Positions 37,001 to 48,942 of a stretch of DNA of 64,000 nt are shown one piece after another. The notes beneath the pieces are model-generated. The model had not been told where the DNA came from. It made no database searches and saw nothing but the letters and a program-made list of their open reading frames with translations. Every line of letters begins with the position of its first letter. Position 1 is the stretch's first letter. The position numbers and the translations under genes are program-made. Source of the DNA: Microdochium bolleyi (lineage: Eukaryota > Ascomycota > Sordariomycetes > Xylariales > Microdochiaceae). The stretch lies in contig KQ964247.1 in assembly GCA_001566295.1 (NCBI GenBank), forward strand, positions 2,666,001-2,730,000, written 5' to 3'.

Positions 37001-40000
37001 GCCGCGAGGCCACAAAAAGCCTAGCCAAGAATACTGTACTTCATGCACTCCATGTCATTTGCATCCAAGTGCTCCCAAAGCCAGTTGGATCTCGTCTTGC
37101 CTTGACAAGGTCTGCTGCTGGACAAAAACACAGCACGGCATGGCATGGCATACTCAGCAGTCCCGGCCCATTCACACCGCGTAGGTTTCTAAAACCAGTG
37201 CCTATTTGATATGTCCATTGTAGGTGTGTTGTTTGTAACCAAGTATTTGCCACGCTTTGTACCTTACAGAACTCCGCCGCCATCATCTACCCACGAGACC
37301 ATAGGCCGGGCGACCAGGCTGAGCAGTCCTTGCCAGTACTCGTGTCAATCCCTGGGGTGCAAGCCTCTAGAGCGGCACACAGTCGAGATTGGCAATTTGG
37401 GATATCTCATAGCAGCACGGCTATGGCTTTTCCTCTGCGGTCGGCAACATTGAGGACTACAACGCGGCTTTTGCCTCCTTTCGGGCTTGCTGAGTGCCTC
37501 GACATAGTTATCAATATACAACCCGCCCATCCACGTATAGTGGTGAATCAGCAGGCAAGTCTATATAGATATCCTTCCGTACTAGAGGGCTCTTCGTCAT
37601 CAGACAGACGCATGGAGTCGTCGGCTACACGTGCGGGAAAGGACCAGTGACCTGTGTGTGCGGCCGATAACGCAGACAGAAAAGGGCTGTGGGGAGATAA
37701 GAAGTGTAGATGCTCGCAGAACTCGTGCCAGTGCTGTCCTTTCACGTCCATCTGTGCAGGTTGTTCTTCGCTGCTGTTCAGGGGGGGTTCTGGGCTTCTT
37801 AGAGTTGCCTTCCCGTGATCGTTCATGGACATTTCCTGGTTCTGGCGATGCGGGCTGGGCGGCTGGTTGTGCTGGCTGGCTACTCCTTCTTAGCAGGGGC
37901 AGCAGGCTCGCTCCCCCTGTGTCGGTACGGTCTCTTGTTGCTATGACCTCTAGTTATCTTTTTCATGTAGTCTGCACGTGAAGTCGACCGAGCCACTTTT
38001 ATCACGAAGCAGCTCCCAGGGTTGAGACCTTGTAAGTTTGTGTTTTCTACTTGAAGCACACATCATGGAGTCCAAGATTGCCTCTCAGAGAAACTGAACC
38101 CAGAGAACTGACGGAAATTATATGTTCTCAGGGTCGTTCATCCTGGCAATTTTCTACGGTTTATGCTGGGCATGTGCCCCGGGAAGGGCGAGCAAAATGG
38201 TCTCTTCTCCTAGGAATATGGATCCCACTCAGTCCAGAAACTTGAGCAGGGTCACAAGAGGCCCTACTCGCTATCTTCACCCCAGATGCTCCATGTTTTC
38301 GTCCTTTCGTGACCCGCTCTGAAACGCAGCGCAACGGCCCAAGCCAATGCATCTGTACCGATGGGGGAAGGGCTGCCAGCAAGCCTTTATATTTCTTTTA
38401 CCACGCCATGATCCGTCGTGTCTAAGACCCTGCGCTCGCGTTTCCGACCTCTCGGGCAGCCCTATGCGGTGAAGTGAATTCGCTTCCCAGAGCTCCATTG
38501 TCCTCTTTGAGGACCGCCTTCCGCCCGAGTCTCGTTGATCAAGCCCAGCAACAACCAGAAAGAGAACCAAAACCGCAGGGAACGAAGACAGCATTAAAGC
38601 GGGTGAGTCGACACCAGGGACAAAAGCATTCGGAACTAAGAAGCCGACCTGTACGCGAGAGCATGACCACGCCCGCTGAATCACCTTCTGTAGCCCGATT
38701 GCAGTCCAAGTAGGGCACGGCTGAGGAGGCAGGACAGGCTCCCAGCCATCACTTTACTCCAACTCAACACACCAACCCCCCAAAACTCAGAACCAGAAAA
38801 TCCGGGTTCTACCATGCTCATGCATAATACGTACCACGTAGGGGGGGTCGACACAACCGAATCCACGTCGCTGTTGAGCCTCTCTTCGGATCGCCTCAAT
38901 TCGTCCGTCATGATTGCCGATATCATCGAAGCACACGCCTGACAGACTACACTTGCTGAATCAAGAGTGCGTCAAGGCGAGCTATCTCGTCAAAGAAGAA
39001 CCCAGATAGCGAAGCCTTGAGATTCCAGCATGGGCTCGCTGAACTCCTTCAAGGAAACCAAGGGAAAGCAATTAGAGCGAAACGAATTTTGTCGAAGGTT
39101 GTAGTGTCAGGCGTGAGCATGCGCAGTACTACACGGTGCCGCTCCTGTGAACCGGGAGTTGCCCATCAACTAACACTACTCAAGCATGGAATCGCACGAG
39201 AGAAAGATTACTCGCGCTGAGGTGGACATCCCAACAAAGAACGATGAATGCTTCGCAGCGGCCCAGTGCAGAAGGGCGAGAGTGCGCTGAACCAGAGTCA
39301 CTCCTGGGCGTTGCCCAGGCCGAACACTCCGGCATTTACAAGATACGCTTACGGGAGGCAGAGACTCTCAGAGGGGTCTCACATTTCCCGCTCCGTCTCT
39401 TTCCGGCTTTGCTTTCCTTCTCTCGCAGGTTCAAGAACAGAAGGGCATACAGAGGCTGGACCAAGACTGTATAGAACCACGGCAAGGTCTCCTGATCCTT
39501 GCACAGTAATTCCTTGCAAGATATACTTCCCCTGTCGCAACGAGAAGGTGAAGGTCACGAAAAGAGAAACCGATAAGTAAACTGTCCGCCGCTCCTCGGG
39601 GCTGTCCGTTACGCTGATATGGACAAATATTCCATGCATCTCGCACTCCTGGCCTCCATCCGGCCTAGCGCCAAGTACAGTTCAAGGGCCGGCATTCAGC
39701 CAATCAGGGCCGTCGAGCCGATGTGCCCATGCCCCAAACAGGAACAACGTCCAGATCACGGCGGGGGATCCGGACTGGATTACAGGCGCAAGACAACAGA
39801 GACGGCTCTCGAGCGCTGGGGTCTTCCCGAGGGGGCAGTGTTCTTCTTGCTGGTATTGTGGTGTGTGAAATGCGTTGGACAGCCGGCCGCGGCGGTGGGT
39901 ACTTAAACTCGGCATGATCGCACCGTAGGTTGGCTCGGAACAAGAAGCGTTCTCATCAAGGCCGCGCCCTTCACAACCCATCATCAAGATCGACACATCA

Positions 40001-40110
40001 AGCGAAAAACATCAAGCACACGCATCACACGGAATCGCCAGCATTGCTTCTCCTACTCAAACCCCCCGCATGCAGGCGTAACCAGCACATTTCCACGCCC
40101 AGCATCGAGC
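34100..40110. other. Gene-free block 2 (6.0 kb)
   Basis: This is the largest stretch without a supported gene. It begins at the F-box gene start, so its left end is that gene's promoter, and it ends at the methyltransferase start. The open frames I examined (such as 35644-36348 minus and 35238-35852 plus) are low-complexity, lack family motifs and overlap others in several phases. A CAC/CAT repeat lies at 35353-35398. One short minus-strand frame at about 38681-38917 begins in a protein-like way (MTDELRRSEERLNSDVDSVV) but cannot be extended with confidence. No transposon or RNA gene is seen. Confidence 0.55.
35353..35398. repeat. Imperfect CAC/CAT repeat
   Basis: A 46-base run of CAC units is interrupted by CAT units in a region with no supported gene. 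Confidence 0.95.
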
Positions 40111-41058
40111 ATGACACCACCAGGCACCTTGGGACACAGCGAGGAAGAGACCTTCCGCTCCTACACCGCGGAGCAAGGACAGGACTATGCCCGGGCTCGC
40201 ACGGGGTACGCGCCCGTCATCTACGACACGGTCGTCGACTTCCACGCCACCACCGGAGGGCGCTTCGGCACGATCCTCGACATCGGGTGCGGCCCTGGCA
40301 CGGTCGTCCGCGAGCTCGCGCCACGCTTCGAGCGTGCCTTCGGCGTCGATCCGGGTCCGGGCATGATCGAGGCGGCGACCATGCTCGGCGGCCGGACCGG
40401 CTCGTCGCAGCCCATCGAGTTCATCCTCTCAAAGGCGGAAACGCTCGACGGCATCCCGGACAAGAGCGTCGATCTGGTGACGGTGGCGGCAGCCGCGCAC
40501 TGGTTCGACATGGACAAGTTCTGGCCCCGAGTAGCCCACGTTGTCCGGCCAGGAGGCACAGTCGCGATATGGAGCAGCAGCACCAAGGTCCCGCATTCTT
40601 CGAATCCCAATGCCGAAGCAATCACCGAGCTCTTCAAGATCTTGGTGGACCGTGACCTTGATAGTCACATGGTCCGCGGCAACATGCATGGCAGATCGAG
40701 ATACGCGCAGCTTTTACTGCCATGGGACCTTTCCCATCTGGTGGCCGAATTCGACGCCGCGTCGTTCCAGCGCAAAGTCTGGGTTGCAGAGGGTGATTCT
40801 GTGGAAGCGGGCGAGATAGCCGTGCCGATCGAAACACTATCGATGGAGGCCCTGGAAGCGATGGCGGCCACAATGAGCCCCATATCGCGGTGGAGAGAGT
40901 CTCACCCGGATTTGGCAGGAACCGAGAGAGACGTGATCTCCGTGATGAGAAAGAGGGTGGAAGGCATACTCCGCGCAGGTGGTGCTCAGGACGAGCCGCT
41001 GTCCCTGAAGATGCACGCGCCGGGGGTGCTGTTGCTTATGAAGAGGGTGGAAGCGTGA
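40111..41058 (+). CDS. Class I SAM-dependent methyltransferase (methyltransferase 11 / Tmt1-like)
   Basis: A single exon encodes 315 aa. Motif I is ILDIGCGPG at residues 55-63, with the SAM-binding acidic residue following in FGVDPGPGMIEAA. The motif LVTVAAAAHWFDMDKFW matches the fungal Tmt1/Crg1 group, where trans-aconitate or small-molecule carboxyl groups are methylated. There is no signal peptide or membrane segment, so it is expected to be cytosolic. The gene stands alone between two gene-free blocks of 6.0 and 3.1 kb. No oxidoreductase, transporter or synthase lies beside it, so a biosynthetic cluster is not supported. The substrate cannot be read from sequence; trans-aconitate is one candidate only by resemblance. 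Confidence 0.87.
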   Translation: MTPPGTLGHSEEETFRSYTAEQGQDYARARTGYAPVIYDTVVDFHATTGGRFGTILDIGCGPGTVVRELAPRFERAFGVDPGPGMIEAATMLGGRTGSSQPIEFILSKAETLDGIPDKSVDLVTVAAAAHWFDMDKFWPRVAHVVRPGGTVAIWSSSTKVPHSSNPNAEAITELFKILVDRDLDSHMVRGNMHGRSRYAQLLLPWDLSHLVAEFDAASFQRKVWVAEGDSVEAGEIAVPIETLSMEALEAMAATMSPISRWRESHPDLAGTERDVISVMRKRVEGILRAGGAQDEPLSLKMHAPGVLLLMKRVEA

Positions 41059-44000
41059 CTATGCTCACTGTCGACGACGAGGGCCTGCGGATACTTCCCT
41101 CTCGATCGCCTTGATCTTCGTCAGTGTTTCATTTATGGCTTCGTTAGTCTTTATAATCCAACACCGAAGTCCTTGTGACAATCACTGTTTGTTGTTGACG
41201 GGCTTTCCCCAGAGGGCAAGATTCCTGTACAACTCAGGCCTGATTCAATCTCAGGGCAATTTCCAAGCTCGTGTCGTTACGAGCCTGTGATCCGAAGCAA
41301 GTCAGAACATTACTGCATGCCGAATATGTCGTGCTGTGAGAACCAACCTTGGAAGTCACGCAGCTCCAGGGCTGTTATCTGGCAGCCCCACACTTTTAGT
41401 CGCGTTGTCGATTCTCGTGCACCCCCGTGGCAGCAACTGCAGCACTGCAGGCCTCAGTCTGCATGGACGCCCTGGGCTGGGTGAAGAAGCATCTGGGCAT
41501 CTCTGATCGCAGGACTGGGCATTGCTTGAATGCTGAGCCAAGAGGTGCTGGGCGATGGGAGAAAGGCTTGGGCAAAGAGTGCATGAGACAAAAGGGTGCA
41601 GTTCTGGTGGTGGACCGGGATAAGTGTTGGGGCGCCGAGCCGGAAAACCGGCGCAGCACGGGCAAGGGTTCCACCAGCAGCCTCGGAGATGCGCAGGACA
41701 TGGACGAAGGACCTGACAGAGATGTGTGGAATCGGTGACAGACAAACTCATTGTCGGTACGAGGGAACTTTTGGGAGCGCTGCCAGAATCTGCCAATTCG
41801 AGCAGAGAGCACAGTGGGCCGGGTCGTGGACGCGTGGGGACAATGGATGGACGCTGTGCATACGCCAAGACTGCCGTGATGCTGCGAGGATGACGTATCC
41901 TTGTATATTCTCGCCCAGATGTCGCCAGCCAGGCCAGGACTGCTTGCGCGGGCCTTCGTGATGCTTCTGTCTATCGTAGCGATTAGCACTCTAGCGTCAT
42001 GTGTGCATCTGCAGAGCGCCCAGGAGCGTCGACTGCGCAGGCCACACCCTCTCTGAGAGGGCCGTGGCGCACAACGAGCTGGCTTGAAGCCAGCCATGGA
42101 AGTCAACCAGGCAGAATTTCATGTCCATCGAGCCATGTCGTAGTCGAAGGGCGCAAAGGGGCTCGGGGCGTATGCTGGGTCAACGGAAGGCAGGAGCCGC
42201 TCGTCTCTGGGGAGCTGAAAGAAAGAAACAAGTAGTGTCTAGCGTCCCGGCGCTCCAGGACCTTATCTGCACTCGTCTCCGCGACATACTCATTTCCTCC
42301 CGTGCAAGTGGCGCTGTTGTGGTCATCTTGTTTGTCCCGAGAGCTGCTGTGCTTCCTCAGGCGAGTTTATGGTTGGCTGGGGCGCCCCAGCGGATTGTGC
42401 TCCATCCTTCCTCGCCAGGTACCCCAGAAGTACCGATCCTTGTGAACACCACACACCACCGGATTCACCACTGCCGCGTTTTTTTATTTTTTATCTGGCC
42501 GAGGCTGGCCTGGAACATCAATGCAGATTGACCAGGCTTGACAAGGCATAATGTGGCTGCAATCAGGAACCAAAACTGCGGTCTTTAGCAGCAAGGTGAT
42601 CTGCACCAAATTGGAAGCCGTCGAGGGCCCATGATCCCACAGCCATGTCGTAGGGTGCGCCACTCGTTGTGCACCTACAGCACAGTCGTGTAGTCGCTGT
42701 CAGGATGGGATGAAAAGACACCGCGCCTGGTAATCCGAGACAGCGCCGCCGTTCTGGAATTGTCTTGGAGTGGCACGTGCCCCGAGGGATCTGATACCGC
42801 TCGAGATCATCTGCACGTCAGGCCAAGACGGGCAACAGCCATTGCTCGACGTGTGTGTGGATCGTGACGTCTGCGGGCGACGGAGTGATGGCAGTCGCGG
42901 AGGTCCGCTCCTGCCTGCACCGACTGCGTATGGGAGATGTCCGCGGGGGCGGGCGAGGGAGCACTTGCACGGGGTAGCTCCTGCCACGGGTGCCCGGTCG
43001 ACTTGCGAGACGTGCAGGCGAGGGCGGGCATCTTGATTATCACAACGGCATCCATCCAATTCCCATCAGAATGGAAGGGCATCTTCCATGCAGCAGTACG
43101 GAGTACTCGGAGGGAGCGCCGACCGCTCAACTCTTCTGGTCGAAAGGGTACTTTGAGGAGACATACGCCAGCCTCAGCAGCCTCTGAGCCGGTGCCGGGG
43201 CCCCCCGGGCGGCACAGCCGGTTCGCCCTCCCTGCAGCGCGCCAAGCCCTGCGAGGCTTGCACGGCGCTCCATTCTCTGCCCGGCTGTCTCTGAGGCTTC
43301 TCACAAGCGTGCCTTTACGGAGTACTCCGGGCAGGCCTGGGCTCGTCCTGTGTAGGGTCCCAAGCATGCTAAGCACGGCTTGGCTATGCCGTGATTAAAG
43401 TTGCACTGGGCCCCATCCCGGCACCTCTCGTCGTGACTCGCTCGCCTGCCCCGGCATCTCTATTGTCCTCGACGGCGCAGACCCTTTCACGACGTCAGTC
43501 CGGTGGCGGCTTTTCCTACTTCTTCTCCTCCCTGACAATCGACGCAGTACAGACTTACGCTCCGGCACAGTCTTGCGTGGCGACCACAATAGCAATTCTC
43601 GGTCAAGCTACTGCTCCGACTACACAGCTGTATCCGAGCCCGAGCCCGAGCACGGCACACGGCACACGGCACCAGAGAGACGTCTGCTTCGCGCTAACGT
43701 CAACAGAAGTGGCCACCCAGACTTTTCGTCCGGCTGGGTCAAACATTCTTCAGTCACGGGACCACAACAACTTCAAAGGACACTCGTAGGCCTCTGAGCA
43801 ATAGGTTTCCCGCTTAATTCACCCGCAGCAAGCTCCAATTGTCACAGGACCCTGGACATCATCGCCATCGGCTGCAGAAGATACAAACAGTGGTGTTTGA
43901 CTGCACAGCGCGTGCTCTCTCATTATTGACCCCCAGAGACCGAGAAACCACCCTGCATCCCAGCTTGCAGCGGCGACCTGCAACGTGGACTGGTTCATGG

Positions 44001-44124
44001 AGGACATTGTGCGTTGTGCCGGCTATCGTTGTCCTTCTCCGCCTTGAGCGCGGCACCTCGCACCACAGCCGACAACAAGTCCTGAGCCTGAGGTCCATCG
44101 GATCCTCAGCACCCAGCCGCAACC
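41059..44124. other. Gene-free block 3 (3.1 kb)
   Basis: This is the 3' flank of the methyltransferase gene and the upstream flank of the Nha1 gene. No frame with family content is present in either strand. Two copies of a cggagtact element occur at 43099-43110 and 43318-43329, the second being a perfect 12-base palindrome. The last 500 bases are CA- and CT-rich, as in fungal promoters and leaders. Confidence 0.55.
43318..43329. repeat. Perfect 12-base palindrome CGGAGTACTCCG
   Basis: CGGAGTACTCCG reads the same on both strands. A near copy with one changed base lies 219 bases to the left at 43099-43110. It could be a dimeric zinc-cluster factor site (CGG-N6-CCG), which fits the geometry of fungal Zn2Cys6 proteins. 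Confidence 0.5.
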
Positions 44125-47100
44125 ATGGTCTGGGATCATCTTTCCATCACCACCGCCCATATGGTGTACATCGTACTGGGCGGCTTCACCTCGATTTTCA
44201 TGCTCTGCTCCTCCGTCATCAAGGAGCGCATGTACATCGGCGAAGCGACCGTTGCCACCATCGTGGGCATCATCTTCGGTCCCCATTGCGCAAAACTCAT
44301 AAATCCAAACGACTGGGGCAACGTTGACGAGATCACGCTCGAGTTCTCTCGGGTCGTCCTCGTTGTGCAATGCTTCGCCATCGGCGTCGAGCTGCCGAAA
44401 TTCTACATGGAGAAGCACTGGAAGTCGGTCGTATTCCTCCTCCTCCCCGTCATGACCTGGGGCTGGCTGATCGTGTCCCTTTTTATCTGGTGGCTTGTGC
44501 CCACATTGAACTGGGTGGAGAGTTTGGTCGTAGCCGCCTGCATGACAGCCACAGATCCCGTTCTGGCCTCGTCAGTCGTCGGCAAGGGCAAGTTCGCCAA
44601 GCGGGTGCCGAAGCACTTGCGAGATTTGCTGTCTGCCGAATCTGGCTGCAACGACGGCATGGCGTTCCCATTCGTCTATCTGGGCATCTATCTCATCCAG
44701 GAGCACTTGAACCCTGGTGAGTCGCTGTACCACTGGTTTGTCTACACGGTCCTCTACGAGTGTATCTTTGGTTGCATCTTCGGCTTCCTTATTGGCTATA
44801 TTGCACGACACGGCATTAAGTACGCCGAGCGACACGACCTCATTGACCGAGAGAGCTTCCTCGTCTTTTACTTCACCCTCGCGCTCTTCTGCGCGGGTTC
44901 CGGCAGCATGCTCGGCACGGACGATCTCCTTGTAGGCTTCGCCGCCGGCGTCGGTTTCTCCAACGATGGATGGTTTAGCGAGAAGACGGAAGAGTCTCAC
45001 GTCTCCAACGTTATCGACTTGCTGCTCAACTTGACATACTTTGTCTATCTGGGCACCATCATCCCGTGGCAGCAGTTCAATGACGCATCCCTTGGGTTGT
45101 CTGCCTGGAAACTGGCAGTGTTGGCCATCTTGGTCATTTTCTTCCGTCGCATTCCGATCATGCTAGCTCTCAAGCCGTTCATTCCCGACGTCAAGACATG
45201 GCGTGAGGCCCTCTTCGCTGGTCATTTCGGTCCTGTCGGAGTCGGTGCGATCTTCATCGCCATTCTGGCCCGCGCCGAGTTGTCGGTGGAAAAGACAATC
45301 CCCAGCGGTATATTGCCGGCTTTGGGAGAGGAGAATCACAATGTGACTGTCCTCGTCTGGCCTATTGTCACTTTCATGGTCATCTCGTCTATCCTGGTGC
45401 ACGGCTCCTCGATCGCTGTCTTTACACTCGGGAAGCGCATCAACACTCTCCAGCTCACCATGTCCTACACGACTGCTGTCGAAGACGGGCCAACCTGGAT
45501 GAACCGCCTCCCCAGAATCTCCTCGCAATCCAAGTCGCAGGCGAGGACCATGTCCGATACCGAAGAGGACATGAAATCACCTACGTTCCCGCCTGGCACG
45601 TTGGGCCCAACAGGATACCCTGGCGCCTTCTTGCGCCGCCAGCGTGAGGAAGAGAAGGGCTCGCGTCAGCGATCGTCAAGTCGTGCGTCATCTCGCACGT
45701 CACGACGGAGGAGAAAGATGTGGGATGACGGCATCGGGCCTGGTGGCCCCGTGAGTCAGTCGGCTATCTTCCCACAGAGGCAGGGCACCGGCGATAACCT
45801 CAGCGTCATGTCGCCCACCGAGAATGAGAAGCAGGATCCTGTCAGTCCCCAGGCTGAGACGCCACTGGAAGGACGCTCGAAGGGCAAGACTGCCGAGAGC
45901 TCCGAAGCTTCGACTTCGAACGAGGGAGTTGGACCCAAGGGAGAGGAATCACCGGAGCTCCAGATTTACGACGAGGGGGACCACGTCATTATTGAGGATC
46001 AAGATGGCCAGGTGCTTGCTGTGGAAGACCCAATCGACGACGGGACACGGCCAAACACGCAGAAGATCAAGGAGAAGGCAATGGAGGAGATACAGAAGCC
46101 TGGCTGGACGTACGAGTCTTTCAAGCAAACCATCTCCCAATGGCGCGATGACGAAATCCAGAAGCGCAAGGAAAAGCCCAAGACTGGCACCAAGCACGCC
46201 CCTGCTCGCGCCTATCAGTTCGGTAACACTGTAAGCTGAGATGACAGCCCATGGATACCTATATGAACCCATGACTAACATCTTTTGCAGATCATCGTCG
46301 AAGACGAGGACGGCGAGGTCGTGAAGAAGTACGAGCTTCCTTCCGAGGGGGGTGAAGGCAAGGACTACTTCGGTCAGGGTATGAAGCTGATGGGCATGGG
46401 CGGACTTGTTGAGAAGAAGGCGGACAAGACAGCACCAGCCGCTGCGGCTGGCACGGCAGACGCCGGGGAAGAGACAAGCACCGCTGGTCCCTCGCGCAGG
46501 CCTAGCTTGCGTCCTAACTTTAGCAATTGGGGAGGCTTCAAGCGCGGTGGACCCGCCGATGCGAAGAAGAAGGCCGTCGAAACGGGCGAGCCAAGGGAGA
46601 CTGGCGAGGATGACCGGCAGATCCGCTTCACTATTGGTGGTGTCGGCCGTCGCATGACCAAGGAGGACTTCCTGAAGGAAGTCCAGATGCTCGATACCCG
46701 CACCCGCCGTGAGGTTGTGGATCAGTCCAACGCCCCGCCCGCCCTCAAGGTGGCAGCCAAGCAAGGCATCCCGACCATCAAGGAGCCGCAGGCCGAGCGC
46801 CCATCGGCGGAGCGCAAAGAGCGCAAGGAACGGGCCCAGCCCAACACGCAGGCGGAAGGCAGCACCAGCTCGAGCAGCAGCAGCAAGTCCCCCGTCCGGC
46901 AGCAACCCGTCACGCGAGGCCGGAGCGGCACCAACGGCTCGGCCGAGCAGCCGAGCACCCAGGAGCCCGAGACGGCAGCTGAGCGGCGACGCCGGCTGGC
47001 GGCGTTTGCGACTGTACACGACGATGACAACGAGGCGGACGAGACACCGGCCGAGCGTCGGCGACGAGTCGCGGCGCTGGGCGGGTCGGGCGAGCGTGTG

Positions 47101-47196
47101 GAGGATAGCGATAGCGACGACGACAACACTCCCCGCGTGCCCCCCGCCGGCAGGCGCGGCATCCGATTCGCGGACGATGCCCGGCCCAAGGCTTAG
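44125..47196 (+). CDS. nha1: Alkali metal cation/H+ antiporter, Nha1 family
   Basis: Two exons, 44125-46230 and 46291-47196, give 1003 aa. The first 440 residues or so hold about a dozen hydrophobic segments of the Na+/H+ exchanger fold. The functional motifs are ACMTATDPVLASSVV (Thr143-Asp144-Pro145) and SAESGCNDGMAFP (Asn176-Asp177), as in yeast Nha1 and S. pombe Sod2. The cytosolic tail of over 550 residues has the conserved fungal Nha1 C-terminal features: TMSYTTAVEDGPTWMNRLPR after the last helix and later IIVEDEDGEVVKKYELP. This family exports Na+, Li+ and K+ across the plasma membrane in exchange for protons. The start at 44125 has a strong AACCATGG context. If the 60-nt intron is retained, translation stops two codons later, removing about 300 tail residues. 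Confidence 0.97.
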
Positions 47197-47876
47197 AGCG
47201 TGAGCTTTGGATCCCCGAGGAAAGAACTTGGATGAGGTTGGTCATGTGATATGTTGGTGTATCTTGATCACGGTTATGCAGAGCTCGGACTTTTTCCCGC
47301 ATATAGAGAGCATTTTGTGGTGCATTTGAGCAGCATACGTCGCATAGTTGATTGAAGAGAAAAGAGACATGATTGATCAAAAACACCGGAACAAGTGAAT
47401 GCATGATTGCCAAGTCTGATGCGAAGTAACGACTCTGAATGCTGTGAACTCCGTACGCAGGCAGTGCAACGTGGGCGCAAGTGTCCCGTGGGCTACCCGG
47501 CAGCTCTGCTCCGTGAGCTAGCTGGGCCCTTGAGCGTGGAGCTGCCCGGATGCTGCCCGATGATGAATTTTCTCGACTCCGGACTGGGAGAGCTCATCGC
47601 CCCACATTTGCGACGGGCCACTACGTAGCATCGCCCGCTGCCCGCCCGATAAGTCCCAAAATCTAACAGCGCCAAACGGACAACCAGCTCCCGTCGTCAC
47701 CACCACCACCACCACGCCAACCACAGCTGCTTCACGCGAAACCGACGTCACAGCAGAGCACAACGACTTTGCCGATCCATTTTTCGACCTAGACGCCAGA
47801 TTTCTTCTTGCGCCGGATTGCACTGCGCCTTTACCAACGAGAGGAAAAATAATACACACGGAGCGAATCAGACACC
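47197..47876. other. Intergenic between Nha1 and Tom22
   Basis: This is the 3' flank of the antiporter and the promoter of Tom22. It contains a CAC repeat at about 47698-47714, just upstream of Tom22. No coding content is seen. Confidence 0.6.
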
Positions 47877-48942
47877 ATGGTTCAACTCACAGAGGTCGTG
47901 GACGAGCACTTCCAGGAGGGCCAGATCGGGCCCGAGGATGACGACGACTTCACGGACACGGGTGAGTAGTTTGCTGCGTTCTCATATTTGCCCCCACACC
48001 GGGAAGGGCACACGCATGCGCATGATATCGAGATGTGCACGAGAGAGGCACATGCTCTGGTCAGCTTCAGGTGCGGCTACAGGAGCTGGGAAGGGGCCTT
48101 CTCGGTCGGGGGCCCGCGGGGACAAATCCTGAACGTCAGAGACAAGGAGGGAGGCGCATGTCTCGCGCGGTGCGCTGCGTACAGAGGCTTCGCTTCGTGG
48201 TCGCCTGGCTGTCTGGGGCTACGAGGGGCATCTGGTTGATGGGCGTGGAATATGTGCCCGCCTATGCTATCAACACTCTGCGAAGACGACGGCGCATGCC
48301 TCCTCTCCACGGCGCAGCGCTCGTGGGAGTCTCCCACCGGCATGATCCCGAAAGTCTCAGCCCTCTAGACACAACCACATGACGATACATTGGTCACGAT
48401 TGCACGCACGCAGAAGCTGACCAAACACACACAGACTCCGAGATCTCTACCGACGAGGACTACGACCCGTCCAACGAGACCCTCGCCGACCGGCTGTACG
48501 CGCTGCGGGATATTGTCTCGCCACAGACGCGCAGCAACATCAGCGGCGCCGTCGAGTCGACCTCGAACGCGGTCCGCAGCGTGCTCTCGTTCTCTGGCAA
48601 GACCCTGTGGGTGCTGAGCAGCTCGGCCCTTCTGCTGGGCGTCCCCTGGGCGCTCGCGTGGGCTGAGGAGCAGCAGGTCATGGAGATGGAGAAGGAGATG
48701 CGGATGCGGGAGATGGGCAGCGAGGTGCGTTCCTTTCTCTTCTGTCCAAGATTTTGCCCCGATACCTCACCCCGTTCGAGGGGCGCTGTATCGCGGAGGA
48801 TATCGGTTTTGGAACAGCTGTGGCTAACCTGGAGATCAACATATAGCTCCTCACTGCTGGTGCCCCCGGCAGCAGCGGGTCGCCTACGGCAGACCAGGTC
48901 GGCGCGGTGCTCGGCCAGGAGCCCGCCAAGGCGGCGCTGTAA
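47877..48942 (+). CDS. tom22: Mitochondrial import receptor subunit Tom22
   Basis: Three exons, 47877-47961, 48435-48724 and 48847-48942, give 156 aa, similar to Neurospora Tom22 (154 aa). The acidic N-terminal receptor domain starts MVQLTEVVDEHFQEGQ, followed by DSEISTDEDYDPSNETLADR. The single membrane anchor is at about residues 85-105 (TLWVLSSSALLLGVPWALAWA), with the conserved helix-breaking Pro99, and the intermembrane-space tail contains EEQQVMEMEKEMRMRE. Tom22 is the central receptor and organiser of the TOM complex in the outer mitochondrial membrane; its acidic face binds presequences. Intron 1 is 473 nt, the longest in the window, and splits the acidic domain. Frame is kept through both introns. 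The identity is secure. Confidence 0.96.

Noticed and set aside
45949..47019. A 356-codon open frame antisense to the Nha1 tail.
   Set aside because: It overlaps the antiporter's verified exons and intron and reads low-complexity Leu/Arg sequence caused by the GC-rich sense codons.
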